A stretch of DNA of 64,000 nucleotides, from contig NZ_CP168493.1 in assembly GCF_042945595.1 (NCBI RefSeq), positions 558,001 to 622,000 of the forward strand, given 5' to 3'. Position 1 is the first letter of the stretch, and every line of letters begins with the position of its first letter. The notes below the pieces were generated by a model that was not told the DNA's origin, made no database searches, and was given only the letters and a program-made list of their open reading frames with translations. The position numbers were made by a program, and so were the translations under genes. The DNA comes from Psychrobacillus sp042945595. Lineage in GTDB: Bacteria; Bacillota; Bacilli; Bacillales_A; Planococcaceae. This document shows, in pieces, positions 1-8,367 of this stretch.

Positions 1-525
1 ATGGACAACTTGCCAAGGCATACATTACGTAGTCAAACAGCCTTTGTATTACAAGATCCGTTTCTTTTTGAAATGAATGTTAGAGAGAATATTCGTTATG
101 GGAAATTAAATGCAACAGATGAAGAAATAGTATATGCTGCAAAAGAAGCAAATGCACATGACTTTATTATGAAGCTACCTAATGGATATGATACGATATT
201 AACAGCCGATGGAGGAGAGATTAGCCAAGGCCAAAAGCAGTTATTATCGATTGCTCGAGCACTCGTAGCAGATCCTGCTCTCCTATTACTGGATGAGGCA
301 ACGTCTAGTATTGATACAGTAACAGAACTAAAAATACAGGAAGCACTCGAACGATTAATGGAAGGTAGAACGAGCTTTGTTATTGCCCATCGATTAAATA
401 CTGTTCGAAAAGCAGATCTTGTATTTGTAATGGAAAATGGAGAGCTTATCGAATCAGGTTCCCAAGAAGAGTTGTTAAAACAAAAAGGTCGTTATTTCGA
501 AATGGTGACAAGCACGAAGATTTAA
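1..525 (+). CDS. ABC exporter, ATPase end (partial)
   Basis: This is the C-terminal part of an ABC transporter ATPase domain; the gene begins before the window. Visible are the Q-loop (LQDPFLFE), the signature SQGQKQLLSIARAL, Walker B LLLLDEATSSID and the H-loop region FVIAHRLNTV. The SQGQ signature and the LSIARAL/DEATSSID pattern are typical of exporters in which membrane and ATPase domains are fused (MsbA/LmrA-like multidrug or lipid exporters). The next gene's ribosome site overlaps this stop codon, so the two are probably cotranscribed. Substrate cannot be told from this part. Confidence 0.9.
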   Translation: MDNLPRHTLRSQTAFVLQDPFLFEMNVRENIRYGKLNATDEEIVYAAKEANAHDFIMKLPNGYDTILTADGGEISQGQKQLLSIARALVADPALLLLDEATSSIDTVTELKIQEALERLMEGRTSFVIAHRLNTVRKADLVFVMENGELIESGSQEELLKQKGRYFEMVTSTKI

Positions 526-534
526 GGAGGATAT

Positions 535-1401
535 ATGGATATATCAATTATGACTGTCTCGATTCCGTTAGATATAGAAACAATGGAAGAAATAAACGTA
601 CTAGTGCAAGAATCATTTCTTCAAGACAAAGTAAATTACATGTCAATATTAAGTGTCGATGAACTTTCTGATTATTATTTAAAAGGTTTTTGTGTGTTAG
701 CATACGAAGACGAAACAGATAAATTAGTTGGAGTAGTGTCGGCTGTAGACCGGATAGCTACACTAGATTTTGAATGGAGTGCGGTTGTATTACCAAATGC
801 TCGCAGGCAAGGTATAGGGGAGCATCTAGTGCAGGAGCTTGCGAAAAATTTAAAGCTTAGAGGAGCAGAAACAGAACTAGCATTGGTACCTGAAAATTCG
901 GAAGCTGGTCAGCAGTTATTAAAGAAGTTTGGCTATGTACATGACTATTCAGAAATAACAATGGCAGTAAATGCAGTAGCAAATGAATCTTTTAATAAAG
1001 TACAAATCACCTCATATAATATGGAAGAGTCAGAGCTAATTGAGGTGTTAGTAAGTGCATTTGGTGACACAGAAGAAGAAGCAAGAGAAATGATTGTTTT
1101 TAATAATGAAACTCCTAATCGCAGACTAATGCTCGCGATAGTAGACAAGGAAGTTGTAGGTACTGTTGCTATCGTGGATGATTCCGATAAATTGTGGGTG
1201 ACAGGGCTTGCAGTGCATAAAAAATCTCGAGGAAAAGGAATAGCAACTAGTCTATTAAATTGGTCGAAAAATGAAGCCCATCATTTAGGCAAGACGACTG
1301 TTTATCTAGATGTGGAAACAGACAATGATAAAGCATTATCTGTCTATAAAAAAGCAGGATTTAAAAAAACAAATCATACGGATTTCTATAGAAAAGGGTG
1401 A
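535..1401 (+). CDS. Tandem GNAT N-acetyltransferase
   Basis: The 288-residue protein holds two GNAT folds in a row. The first has the acetyl-CoA loop ARRQGIGEHL near residues 89-98. The second has SRGKGIATSLLNW near 231-243, followed by the typical C-terminal DNDKALSVYKKAGF segment. Two-domain GNATs often keep one active domain, but both loops look intact here. The ATG follows AAGGAGG, which overlaps the stop of the upstream ABC gene, indicating translational coupling. A strong terminator follows. The acceptor substrate is unknown. Confidence 0.88.
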   Translation: MDISIMTVSIPLDIETMEEINVLVQESFLQDKVNYMSILSVDELSDYYLKGFCVLAYEDETDKLVGVVSAVDRIATLDFEWSAVVLPNARRQGIGEHLVQELAKNLKLRGAETELALVPENSEAGQQLLKKFGYVHDYSEITMAVNAVANESFNKVQITSYNMEESELIEVLVSAFGDTEEEAREMIVFNNETPNRRLMLAIVDKEVVGTVAIVDDSDKLWVTGLAVHKKSRGKGIATSLLNWSKNEAHHLGKTTVYLDVETDNDKALSVYKKAGFKKTNHTDFYRKG

Positions 1402-1422
1402 CTTGACTGGGTCATTCTTTAA

Positions 1423-1470
1423 GATTGTAGACAAACTCGAAAGAAACGAGTTGTCTACAGTCTTTTTATT
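1423..1470 (+). terminator. Rho-independent terminator
   Basis: A long hairpin has arms TGTAGACAAACTCG and CGAGTTGTCTACA around an AAAGAAA loop, followed by TCTTTTTATT. It ends the ABC exporter-GNAT unit. Confidence 0.85.
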
Positions 1471-1671
1471 TAGGGTAGATCGGGTTTCCCGAAATTTCCC
1501 GATGGGCAACACTGAGCTGGCGCTTCTCCAGATCGATATAGGTTTACCTGCTTACGGTTATGGATGTATGTCTCAAGATAGCCATTCTAAAAAGATAATT
1601 ATTGAATTTAAAAGGACATAGATATGTTAGTGGAGAATATGTTTACTATCTAATTAAAGGAGAGGATTTAA

Positions 1672-2091
1672 GTGAAAGAAAAATTATTAAGGATAGGTAC
1701 TACATATATACCAGTTACTAATGTAGAATTCTCTGCCGAATGGTATGTAAGTAGATTAGGTGCAGAGTTAAGCTATAAAGACGATGACAAAGCAATTCTA
1801 AATTTTGCAAACCAAAGTATATTTCTAGTTAAATCTAAAGAAAATGAAAGCTCTAACTTCTACGATGTTTACGGAGAAGAACGATTTTCTTTGACTTTTG
1901 AGGTTAATGGGTTAAATGCTTTAGAAGCTATTCATAAAGATTTTATAGAAAAAGAAATAAAAGTTGGAGAAATTGAAAACAGGGGTCATACAGGGAGAAA
2001 CTTTATTTTTTATGATTTAGATGCTAATAAATTTGATGTGTGGAGTGAATTAAGTACAATATTTAAAGAAAGATATCTTAGCTCAAATTAG
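1672..2091 (+). CDS. VOC family (glyoxalase/bleomycin resistance-like) protein
   Basis: This 139-residue protein has the vicinal-oxygen-chelate pattern. The N-terminal strand TYIPVTNVEFSAEWYVSRLG is typical of the first beta-alpha-beta-beta-beta unit, and the C-terminal part ends FIFYDLDANKFDVWSE, the usual DPDGN-E metal-ligand region in a modified form. Start is GTG, chosen because AAAGGAGAGG lies just upstream. Members include glyoxalases, dioxygenases and drug-binding resistance proteins. The exact reaction cannot be inferred from sequence. Confidence 0.75.
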   Translation: MKEKLLRIGTTYIPVTNVEFSAEWYVSRLGAELSYKDDDKAILNFANQSIFLVKSKENESSNFYDVYGEERFSLTFEVNGLNALEAIHKDFIEKEIKVGEIENRGHTGRNFIFYDLDANKFDVWSELSTIFKERYLSSN

Positions 2092-2123
2092 AATAGCTGT
2101 AACCTGGAAGGGTGAGGGGAATT

Positions 2124-2732
2124 ATGGGTTCAAGAATTATGCACTTGGTTATTGCTAATAGAATTGCAGAGAGTCTGACTATAGAAGATAGAACGTCATT
2201 TCTACTTGGAGGTATTGCTCCAGATGCTGTTTCAATTAAAGACTTATCACATTTCTTTGAAGGTGAAGTACAAGATTATTCTAGAAGCATTGATTATAAA
2301 GGATTTTTGCATAAATATAGTACGCAAGTAGAAAGTCATTATATATTAGGATATTTTACACATTTAATAGCTGATGATATATGGTTGAAAGGTTTTTATC
2401 TTCCTTGGTTGAAAAACAGATTGGAAGCCAAGAAAGAAACATTTAATTTTTACCATAATGATTTCCGGTTACTGAATGGAAAGTTATTAGAATACTATGG
2501 TTTTACAGATGAATTAAGAAAAATGCTAAAGTTTCTTCCTGCAATCCCTGATTTGCAAGAGGTAAAATCCAAAGATGTGGAAGAATTCATTCCTTATGTA
2601 TTAGGCGATATGCAGTATGATAGGGAAGTAATAAATGAAAAACTTCATGTATTTACGTTTGATCAGATAATTGGTTATATAGAGACATCAGTTGATAAGG
2701 GGTTATTGAGTATAAAATCTGTACTTACTTAA
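2124..2732 (+). CDS. Zinc-dependent phospholipase C-like hydrolase
   Basis: The protein (about 202 residues) has the pattern of the zinc-dependent PLC/S1-P1 nuclease-like family common in Bacilli: GSRIMHLVIANRIAE at the start, LLGGIAPDAVS, then SHYILGYFTHLIADDIW with spaced His and Asp residues able to bind metal. I chose the ATG at 2124 because GGGTGAGGGG sits just upstream; a GTG at 2112 would overlap that site. No signal peptide is visible, so it is probably cytoplasmic. Substrate unknown. Confidence 0.7.
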   Translation: MGSRIMHLVIANRIAESLTIEDRTSFLLGGIAPDAVSIKDLSHFFEGEVQDYSRSIDYKGFLHKYSTQVESHYILGYFTHLIADDIWLKGFYLPWLKNRLEAKKETFNFYHNDFRLLNGKLLEYYGFTDELRKMLKFLPAIPDLQEVKSKDVEEFIPYVLGDMQYDREVINEKLHVFTFDQIIGYIETSVDKGLLSIKSVLT

Positions 2733-2809
2733 TATATTTTTAAATAGCAATCTTCAATTAAAAGGTATTTTTAGTAGAAGAAGCAAAATGAAAATAAATA
2801 TAAGAACAA

Positions 2810-2838
2810 GCTCAGTTGAACTGAGCCTTTTGATCTTA
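2810..2838 (+). terminator. Terminator after hydrolase gene
   Basis: Hairpin GCTCAG-TTGAA-CTGAGC followed by CTTTTGATCTT, on the plus strand after the 2124-2732 gene. Confidence 0.5.
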
Positions 2839-2856
2839 ATATACAAAGAACAACGA

Positions 2857-2895
2857 AGAGGACTGACACTTGAATTTATAAGTGTCAGTCCTCTT
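2857..2895. terminator. Bidirectional terminator hairpin
   Basis: Near-perfect arms AGAGGACTGACACTT and AAGTGTCAGTCCTCT. The hairpin overlaps the stop codon (TGA) of the minus-strand DedA-PAP2 gene. A diverged copy of the same hairpin occurs at 13033-13069 in the relic duplication. Confidence 0.8.
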
Positions 2896-4183
2896 TGGTA
2901 TTAGCTTTTATTGCCTGCAATTTTACAAAACGAAATATTTCTAACAAAAGCATATTTAGACTAACCCAAACTCCTCCAAAAACGTATCCAGCTACTACAT
3001 CGCTTGGAAAATGATTATTAAAATAAATTTGACTGAGTCCTAAAAGAAATGAGACTCCTATAACAAAGAGAAACAAGCTTGTCTTCATCCATGTTATGTA
3101 AATATGTCGAGCCAAAAGAAAAGATGTAAAACCTAAAATAGTTACAGTAATAAGTGTTTGTTCACTTGGAAAGGACTCAGGTAAAAGACTGGGACCAACT
3201 CGAAGGAAAATTTCTGTTAATACTTCGGTTAAATAAGTACCACCAAGTAAAACGAATAGCAAAAAGGATACCTCCAACAAACGATTTTGCTTTTGGAACA
3301 TAAGGAAAACAAATGTGATGAAAGAAATAGTGAAAAGCAGGTAATAAGAATCTAAATAAGAAAATCTTATCATCCAAACCTTCCAGCTTTCATCGAAAAT
3401 AGAGTGTACGATAAAGGTAGTTATATTGTCAAAATCAGCAAACTCATGTGCTAAGAAGTCTTGAATTAAGCCTACCATCAAGAAGAAAAGTGTTAGAAAC
3501 AAGATAAAAGAGAAAAGAAGTAGGAAACGAACCTTCCTTAACGATTGAAAAGTTTCGATCAACTTGTTCAGCAAAACAGAAATTGAAACATATAGCTTTT
3601 CGTGATATTTAGTTAATAAATAGTAGATTAAGGCGAGGATCACTAAGGTAATGCCTATGATTACTAGATACTTTGTAATTGTTTGGTGGTACTGTTCCCA
3701 CTGGGGACCAAGAACTTTTCCCAGTGAAATAAATGTTGATGTCCATAAAAAAGCACCTGCATAAGCATATAAGGCATATGTTCGAAAAGGCATACGTGTA
3801 ATGCCAGAGAAATAACCTGTTATATGACGAATACCAGGAATAAAGAATGCGATTACGAGTAGCTTCACTCCAAAACGTTCAAACCATAGTGACGTTTTCT
3901 TTAACTTTTCAGGACCAAAATGAATTCTGTGACCATGCTTTTCAAAAAAACGGGGTCCTAATTTCATACCTATCCAATAAGATAGTGTCATTCCAATTGA
4001 AGTGCCTATCCCAGCTGTTAAAATGCTTAGCATCCAACTATAATGCCCCTGGTAAATCATCAAACCAGCATAAGTCATAAGAACTTCCCCAGGCAAAGGG
4101 AGTGCAAGAAGTTCAAGGAAGAGTGAAATTCCAAGCACAAAGTATCCGTATTGATCCATTAAGTTTTGTATGAAGTGTGCCAT
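2885..4183 (-). CDS. DedA-PAP2 fusion membrane protein
   Basis: This 432-residue polytopic membrane protein has two parts. Residues 1-185 are a DedA/SNARE-associated domain: GTSIGMTLSYWIGMKLG and FIPGIRHITGYFSGI match the family's conserved Gly- and Arg-containing motifs. Residues about 215-425 are a PAP2-type six-helix domain. DedA proteins are linked to flipping of undecaprenyl phosphate or phospholipids, and PAP2 enzymes dephosphorylate lipid phosphates, so the fusion suggests lipid-carrier recycling. The PAP2 motifs are altered: FPSEQ where PSGH is expected and LSQIYFNNHFPSD where SR-x5-H-x3-D is expected. Its C-terminal end and terminator recur in degraded form near 13.03-13.16 kb. Confidence 0.85.
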   Translation of the reverse strand: MAHFIQNLMDQYGYFVLGISLFLELLALPLPGEVLMTYAGLMIYQGHYSWMLSILTAGIGTSIGMTLSYWIGMKLGPRFFEKHGHRIHFGPEKLKKTSLWFERFGVKLLVIAFFIPGIRHITGYFSGITRMPFRTYALYAYAGAFLWTSTFISLGKVLGPQWEQYHQTITKYLVIIGITLVILALIYYLLTKYHEKLYVSISVLLNKLIETFQSLRKVRFLLLFSFILFLTLFFLMVGLIQDFLAHEFADFDNITTFIVHSIFDESWKVWMIRFSYLDSYYLLFTISFITFVFLMFQKQNRLLEVSFLLFVLLGGTYLTEVLTEIFLRVGPSLLPESFPSEQTLITVTILGFTSFLLARHIYITWMKTSLFLFVIGVSFLLGLSQIYFNNHFPSDVVAGYVFGGVWVSLNMLLLEIFRFVKLQAIKANTKED

Positions 4184-4256
4184 GTTGCCCTCCCGGATTG
4201 TTTGTAAACTTGAAATAAACTGGTATTCAATAAGTCGTATGACAATTTGAATTAAT

Positions 4257-4268
4257 GAATGAATTCAT
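4257..4268. promoter_or_regulatory. Palindrome in divergent promoter region
   Basis: Perfect 12-bp palindrome AATGAATTCATT lies between the divergent DedA-PAP2 gene and the small basic protein gene. It could be an operator, but no regulator is identified and AT-rich palindromes arise by chance. Confidence 0.25.
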
Positions 4269-4443
4269 TATAAAGCAATAATCTCTTCTTTAACAATTGA
4301 AGTGATTTGAAATAATAAGAACATGTTGTTTTCATTCTCCGAACTGGATTAACAAACTCTAAACATACACTCCAAATTCTTTTCATAAACTTTCTATAAG
4401 ATGAATGGGGAAGAGACCATTCAATCGAAAAGGAGAGATACTA

Positions 4444-4611
4444 TTGGGTTTAATTGAACACCATGTAACAATGAAAATTACGAAGAAACGGTTGAATTCT
4501 TTACCTTTCACTTACGTAAGAAAGAAAGCACAAACAAGTTTGCAATGGATTATATTAAAAAAAGCAAGACCACCTAAGTTGAAATACATTCCTATTCCAC
4601 CAAGGAAATAA
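4444..4611 (+). CDS. Small, very basic hypothetical protein
   Basis: A 55-residue protein not recognised as a known family. I chose the TTG at 4444 because AAAGGAGAG lies 6-7 bases upstream; the in-frame ATG at 4405 has no ribosome site. It has about 14 Lys/Arg and almost no acidic residues, and ends in a Pro/Lys-rich tail (KYIPIPPRK). It looks like an independent unit: a TATAAG element lies about 50 bp upstream and a terminator follows at once. A 25-bp piece of its upstream region survives in the relic at 13171-13195. It could be nucleic-acid binding or membrane active; function unknown. Confidence 0.5.
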   Translation: MGLIEHHVTMKITKKRLNSLPFTYVRKKAQTSLQWIILKKARPPKLKYIPIPPRK

Positions 4612-4619
4612 TTAATCAT

Positions 4620-4651
4620 ACGTCATTCTCTTTATGTGGATGACGTTTTTA
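4620..4651 (+). terminator. Terminator after small basic gene
   Basis: Arms ACGTCAT and ATGACGT followed by TTTTTAAT, directly after the stop of the 55-residue gene. Confidence 0.6.
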
Positions 4652-4707
4652 ATATATGGTGAAGTTTATAATGAAATAAGGAATAAATTGATTGAGGAGG
4701 TATTCAA

Positions 4708-5433
4708 TTGAAAATTTATGCACATAGAGGGTCGGCAGGGACACATCCAGAAAATACGATAGCTTCTTTTAGAGCAACAGCAACACTACCAGTACATGGC
4801 GTTGAGTTAGATGTTCATATGACAAAGGATGGAGAACTTGTTGTTATTCATGATGAATCCATTAATCGCACATCAAATGGAAAAGGTTTTATCAAAGATA
4901 TGACACTGGCGGAACTAAAAAGTTATGATTTTGGCGAATGGTTTTCTACTAAGTTTAAAGGGGAAAAGATTCCTACTCTTAGAGAAGTACTTTACGTTTT
5001 TAAAGATACGCATCATCATTTGAATATTGAATTGAAATCGGATGTTTTCCCGTACGTGGGAATGGAAGATAAAGTCCTTCAGATGTTAAAGGAATATAGA
5101 TTAGAGAGCAGAGTTGTTATTTCTTCTTTCAACCATGAAATGGTAAGCAACTTTAAAATGCAGGCTCCACAAATTGAAACGGCTATTTTATTTATGGAAG
5201 TAATGATAAGACCTGAAGAGTATGCAAGTATAGTTGGAGCAGATGCATTACATGCGTTTTTTCCGACGGCATTTAGAGCAATGGGGAAAGAAGCTATAGC
5301 TAGTGGAAGGCAATTTCGCGTGTTCACTGTAAATGACGAAATCTATGCGAATAAGCTAAAAGAAATTGGTGTCCACGCGATTTTTACAGATTTTCCTGAA
5401 AGAATGTACCAATTTTTGAATCGAAGAATATAA
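4708..5433 (+). CDS. Glycerophosphodiester phosphodiesterase
   Basis: The enzyme hydrolyses glycerophosphodiesters to glycerol-3-phosphate and an alcohol. The 241-residue TIM-barrel shows the family motifs: AHRGSAGTHPENT near the N-terminus (catalytic His-Arg and Glu-Asn), VELDVHMTKDGELVVIHDE (metal Glu/Asp and second catalytic His) and LNIELKSD. The C-terminal FRVFTVNDE is typical of the short cytoplasmic UgpQ-like form. No signal peptide. The TTG start follows GAGGAGG by 7 bases. The last third of this gene is duplicated as a frameshifted relic at 13197-13506. Confidence 0.9.
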   Translation: MKIYAHRGSAGTHPENTIASFRATATLPVHGVELDVHMTKDGELVVIHDESINRTSNGKGFIKDMTLAELKSYDFGEWFSTKFKGEKIPTLREVLYVFKDTHHHLNIELKSDVFPYVGMEDKVLQMLKEYRLESRVVISSFNHEMVSNFKMQAPQIETAILFMEVMIRPEEYASIVGADALHAFFPTAFRAMGKEAIASGRQFRVFTVNDEIYANKLKEIGVHAIFTDFPERMYQFLNRRI

Positions 5434-6105
5434 AGAGCAACTAGAATTATTTGAAGTCACATGTGTTGGGTAACTAAAATTATCCACCAATTTACTAGTT
5501 AATTTGTTAATAAAACACTAGGCACTCTGTATATTGCCGTTTTTGGATTGGGATGCATTGGACTGAACGATCACTATACCATTACCGAGATTTCTGGATG
5601 CTTAGGGATATGACTTTATCGCATCCCTAAGCATTTTTTCTGGTAATAGTGTGGTAGTCATTCGTCCGTTGCTCTAAATACACACAAATAAGGGAAGTGT
5701 CAAATCTTTTGAGAATCAAAAACTAGGCTTCCTTCCTATACATACAAACAGCGGCCAAAAATGCAATTTTTGTTGCTTAGCTCTTCTCTACTCTAATGTG
5801 TTTCTGCCTTTTCGATTTTAAAGCAAGTGTAACTTTCTTACACAACACTTCCTTACGATTTAGTAAACCTTTTAAAAGAATAAAGTTAGAAGTAGAAATT
5901 GTGGATGATGCACCAGCTGTTAAAATCTTCACCCCAAGTAGTTAAAGTAAAAGAGGGCAATTGGACTGGTATATTAAAAAGAAAATGAGAAATTCCTCAT
6001 TAAACTTTCATTAACTTCTTAAAAAAGCTTCGGTAACTTTTCATAAGCAACTGTCAGAATAGAGATTGTAAGAAAGCTTCACAATAATTTTTAGGAGGAA
6101 TATAG
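5434..6105. other. Gene-poor intergenic stretch
   Basis: About 670 bp without a supported gene. It contains the terminator at 5598-5639 and, near 6003-6044, TAACTT/CTTTTCAT-like direct repeats just before the PepSY gene. A 49-codon open frame at 5796-5945 lacks a ribosome site and is not called. Confidence 0.6.
5598..5640 (+). terminator. Rho-independent terminator
   Basis: Arms TGCTTAGGGAT and ATCCCTAAGCA followed by TTTTTTC, about 170 bp after the phosphodiesterase stop. Confidence 0.8.
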
Positions 6106-6762
6106 ATGAAAAAGAAAATGATTATCCCTGCATTAGCAGCAACCCTGATTGGAGGAGCGGTTGCAGGTAATAGCTTATTCTCTACGGCTTTTGCGAGTGG
6201 CAAAGCACCAGTAACGAGTCAAGTGGAAGATCAAAAAGACGATGACAATATTGCTGAACTTCAAGCAAAGACAAAATTAACTTTAGATGAAGCACAAGTA
6301 ATTGCACTAAACAAAGTGGCGGGTACTGTAAAAGACTCTGAGTTAGAAGATGAAGACGGCATAGTAGTTTACAGCTTTGAAATTAAAACGACTGCTGGTG
6401 ACGTAAATGATGTAAAAGTTAATGCAGAAAATGGAGAAATCGTTAAAGTCGAAAATGATGCAAAAGACGATGAAAATGGAACTGAAGAAGGAAAAGATGG
6501 TGAAGAAAATGACGATAACATCGCAGATCTTCAAGCAAAAGCAAAACTGACTTCAGATGAAGCACAGGTAATTGCATTAAAAGAAGTACCTGGAACTGTT
6601 AATAAATCTGAACTAGAAGATGAAGATGGCGTAGTGGTTTACGGATTTGAAGTAAAAACTGCTTCTGGTGATGTGAAAGACGTGAAAGTGGACGCTGCTT
6701 CAGGAAAAATTGTAAAAGTCGAATCGGATAGTGAAAGCGAAGGTAAAGAAGGAAAAGAATAA
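6106..6762 (+). CDS. Secreted protein with two PepSY domains
   Basis: An N-terminal signal peptide (KKK, then a hydrophobic core, cleavage near FASG) is followed by two clearly homologous PepSY repeats of about 80 residues. Each starts DDNIA-LQAK-KLT-DEAQVIAL and ends DVKV-A-GKIVKVE, joined by an acidic linker. PepSY domains are thought to inhibit peptidases or sense envelope state. In B. subtilis the PepSY protein YkoI is encoded beside the YkoG/YkoH two-component system, and an OmpR/HK pair lies 2 kb downstream here. Strong AGGAGGAA ribosome site. Confidence 0.85.
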   Translation: MKKKMIIPALAATLIGGAVAGNSLFSTAFASGKAPVTSQVEDQKDDDNIAELQAKTKLTLDEAQVIALNKVAGTVKDSELEDEDGIVVYSFEIKTTAGDVNDVKVNAENGEIVKVENDAKDDENGTEEGKDGEENDDNIADLQAKAKLTSDEAQVIALKEVPGTVNKSELEDEDGVVVYGFEVKTASGDVKDVKVDAASGKIVKVESDSESEGKEGKE

Positions 6763-6772
6763 TTGCAGATTC

Positions 6773-6816
6773 TAAAAGGAAAGGGTGGGGTGGACCCATC
6801 CTTTCCTTTTCTTCTT
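6773..6816 (+). terminator. Terminator after PepSY gene
   Basis: Arms AAAAGGAAAGGGTGGG and CCCATCCTTTCCTTTT followed by CTTCTTT. It separates the PepSY gene from the ABC transporter genes. Confidence 0.8.
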
Positions 6817-6843
6817 TAAACATTTATTAGAAGGAGGTACAAC

Positions 6844-7611
6844 ATGATTCAAACGAGGGATTTAACAATGGAATACCCGAATGGATTCACTGCGGTTAAT
6901 CGATTAAGTTTACATGTAAAAGAAGGAGACATATATGGTTTTTTAGGTCCGAATGGTGCTGGTAAAACAACGACTATTCGTATGTTAGATGGTCTATTAA
7001 AGCCAACGGCCGGGGAAGTTCTAATTCAAGGGAAAAGTGTTATACGGAACGAACGGGAAATTAGAAAAATGATAGGTGTATTACCGGAGTCGCATGGCTA
7101 CTATAACTGGATGACAGGAGCAGAATATTTACTATTCTTTGCACAACTATATGGAGTGAGTAAAAGTAAACAAAAAGAGCGAGTAGAAACAGTACTTCAT
7201 CTAGTTGGTATGACAAGTAAAGCAAATATCCCTATTGGACAATATTCTCGAGGGATGCGACAACGAATCGGTATTGCAAAGACCATTATTCATGAACCCG
7301 TAATAATATTTTTAGACGAACCTACACTTGGTTTAGATCCTCAAGGACAAAGAGATATTCAAATGATTTTACATGATTTAAATAAAAAACATGGGGTTAC
7401 GATTTTCATCACTTCTCATCTGCTCAAAGAAATCTCCGAAATATGTAATCGTGTGGCTATTGTTAAAGAAGGGAATTTAATAGAAGAAGATTATTTAGAT
7501 TCACTTTTGAACAAATATGGACCAATGAAAGCAGACACAACGGAACAGATTACTTTGGAAGAGGTATTCTTTTACCTTACAGATCAAGAAGATAAGGAGA
7601 TACATCTATGA
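6844..7611 (+). CDS. ABC transporter ATP-binding protein
   Basis: A 255-residue ATPase of the ABC-2 (DrrA/CcmA-like) type. Walker A is GPNGAGKTT, the signature YSRGMRQRIG, Walker B IIFLDEPTLGLDP, and the H-loop follows in ITSHLLKEI. It energises the permease encoded next; the genes overlap by 4 bases (ATGA), so they are coupled. Together with the exported protein at 8368 and the two-component system it resembles a peptide or antimicrobial-response exporter module. Substrate unknown. Confidence 0.9.
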   Translation: MIQTRDLTMEYPNGFTAVNRLSLHVKEGDIYGFLGPNGAGKTTTIRMLDGLLKPTAGEVLIQGKSVIRNEREIRKMIGVLPESHGYYNWMTGAEYLLFFAQLYGVSKSKQKERVETVLHLVGMTSKANIPIGQYSRGMRQRIGIAKTIIHEPVIIFLDEPTLGLDPQGQRDIQMILHDLNKKHGVTIFITSHLLKEISEICNRVAIVKEGNLIEEDYLDSLLNKYGPMKADTTEQITLEEVFFYLTDQEDKEIHL

Positions 7612-8366
7612 TAGCGGCGCTTATCCGAAAAGAAATAAAAGAAAATGTCTTTTCTAAAAAAAGTCTGTGGATATATTTTGCTGTGACCATTTTATTTAGT
7701 GGTCTTGCATTAAGTTTTGTCTCTGTGAAAGAACTAAATTTACTTGCTCAAGTAGAAGTAAATATGACTTTCATGAAAGTAGTCTTAGGTATTAGTATTT
7801 TAGTAACGATCATTATTGGATCGAATATGTATGCAGGAGAAAGAGAAAGAGAAACGCTTGAAAGTCTTTTATTATCCCCATTGTCTAGAGTACAAATTAC
7901 GTTTGGAAAATTAGTAGGTTTGCTATTATTTTGGTTCATCATTTCTTTACTATCTCTTCCTTACTTTTACGCACTAGCTATGGGTACAGATATATTTATG
8001 AAAGCAGTTGTGTTTCTTTATTTCATATGTTTTCCATTAGTCATTGGATTTTCTGCATTATCTCTAGGGTTTTCTGCAATTCTTTCATCTACGAAGAGTT
8101 CTACACTTTTAGCGTTTGTCTTATTTTTAGTAACGGCAATTCCAATGTTCTTATCAACAACGATGAAAAAAAGTGGATTTGCGCATATTGTTGACACAAT
8201 TAGTCCATTATCACGATCAATGCTTACGTTAAAGGATTACTTTGTAAATCGCCTCGGCTTCATGGTATTGATGGTAGATTTACTACCGGTACTCATCTTC
8301 TTAATAATAAGTATTGCGATATTGTTGTTTGCAAACAATAAAATCACGCTTAAAGGAGGAGAATAG
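7608..8366 (+). CDS. ABC-2 type permease
   Basis: A 252-residue integral membrane protein with about six hydrophobic helices and the ABC-2 pattern GERERETLESLLLSPLSR after the second helix, the cytoplasmic coupling segment of this family. Its start overlaps the ATPase stop. The next gene starts immediately, with AAAGGAGGAG inside the 3' end of this one, so three proteins are made from one operon. Confidence 0.88.
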   Translation: MIAALIRKEIKENVFSKKSLWIYFAVTILFSGLALSFVSVKELNLLAQVEVNMTFMKVVLGISILVTIIIGSNMYAGERERETLESLLLSPLSRVQITFGKLVGLLLFWFIISLLSLPYFYALAMGTDIFMKAVVFLYFICFPLVIGFSALSLGFSAILSSTKSSTLLAFVLFLVTAIPMFLSTTMKKSGFAHIVDTISPLSRSMLTLKDYFVNRLGFMVLMVDLLPVLIFLIISIAILLFANNKITLKGGE

Positions 8367-8367
8367 A

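Noticed and set aside
1402..1621. Open frame whose translation around the terminator resembles the VDRVSRN segment of serine recombinases.
   Set aside because: The frame overlaps the acetyltransferase gene and a strong terminator hairpin encodes half of the resemblance. No ribosome site or further recombinase motif; taken as chance.
5796..5945. 49-codon open frame ending KIFTPSS before the PepSY gene.
   Set aside because: No ribosome site, no recognised family, and surrounding sequence looks non-coding. Could be a gene remnant, but the support is too thin.
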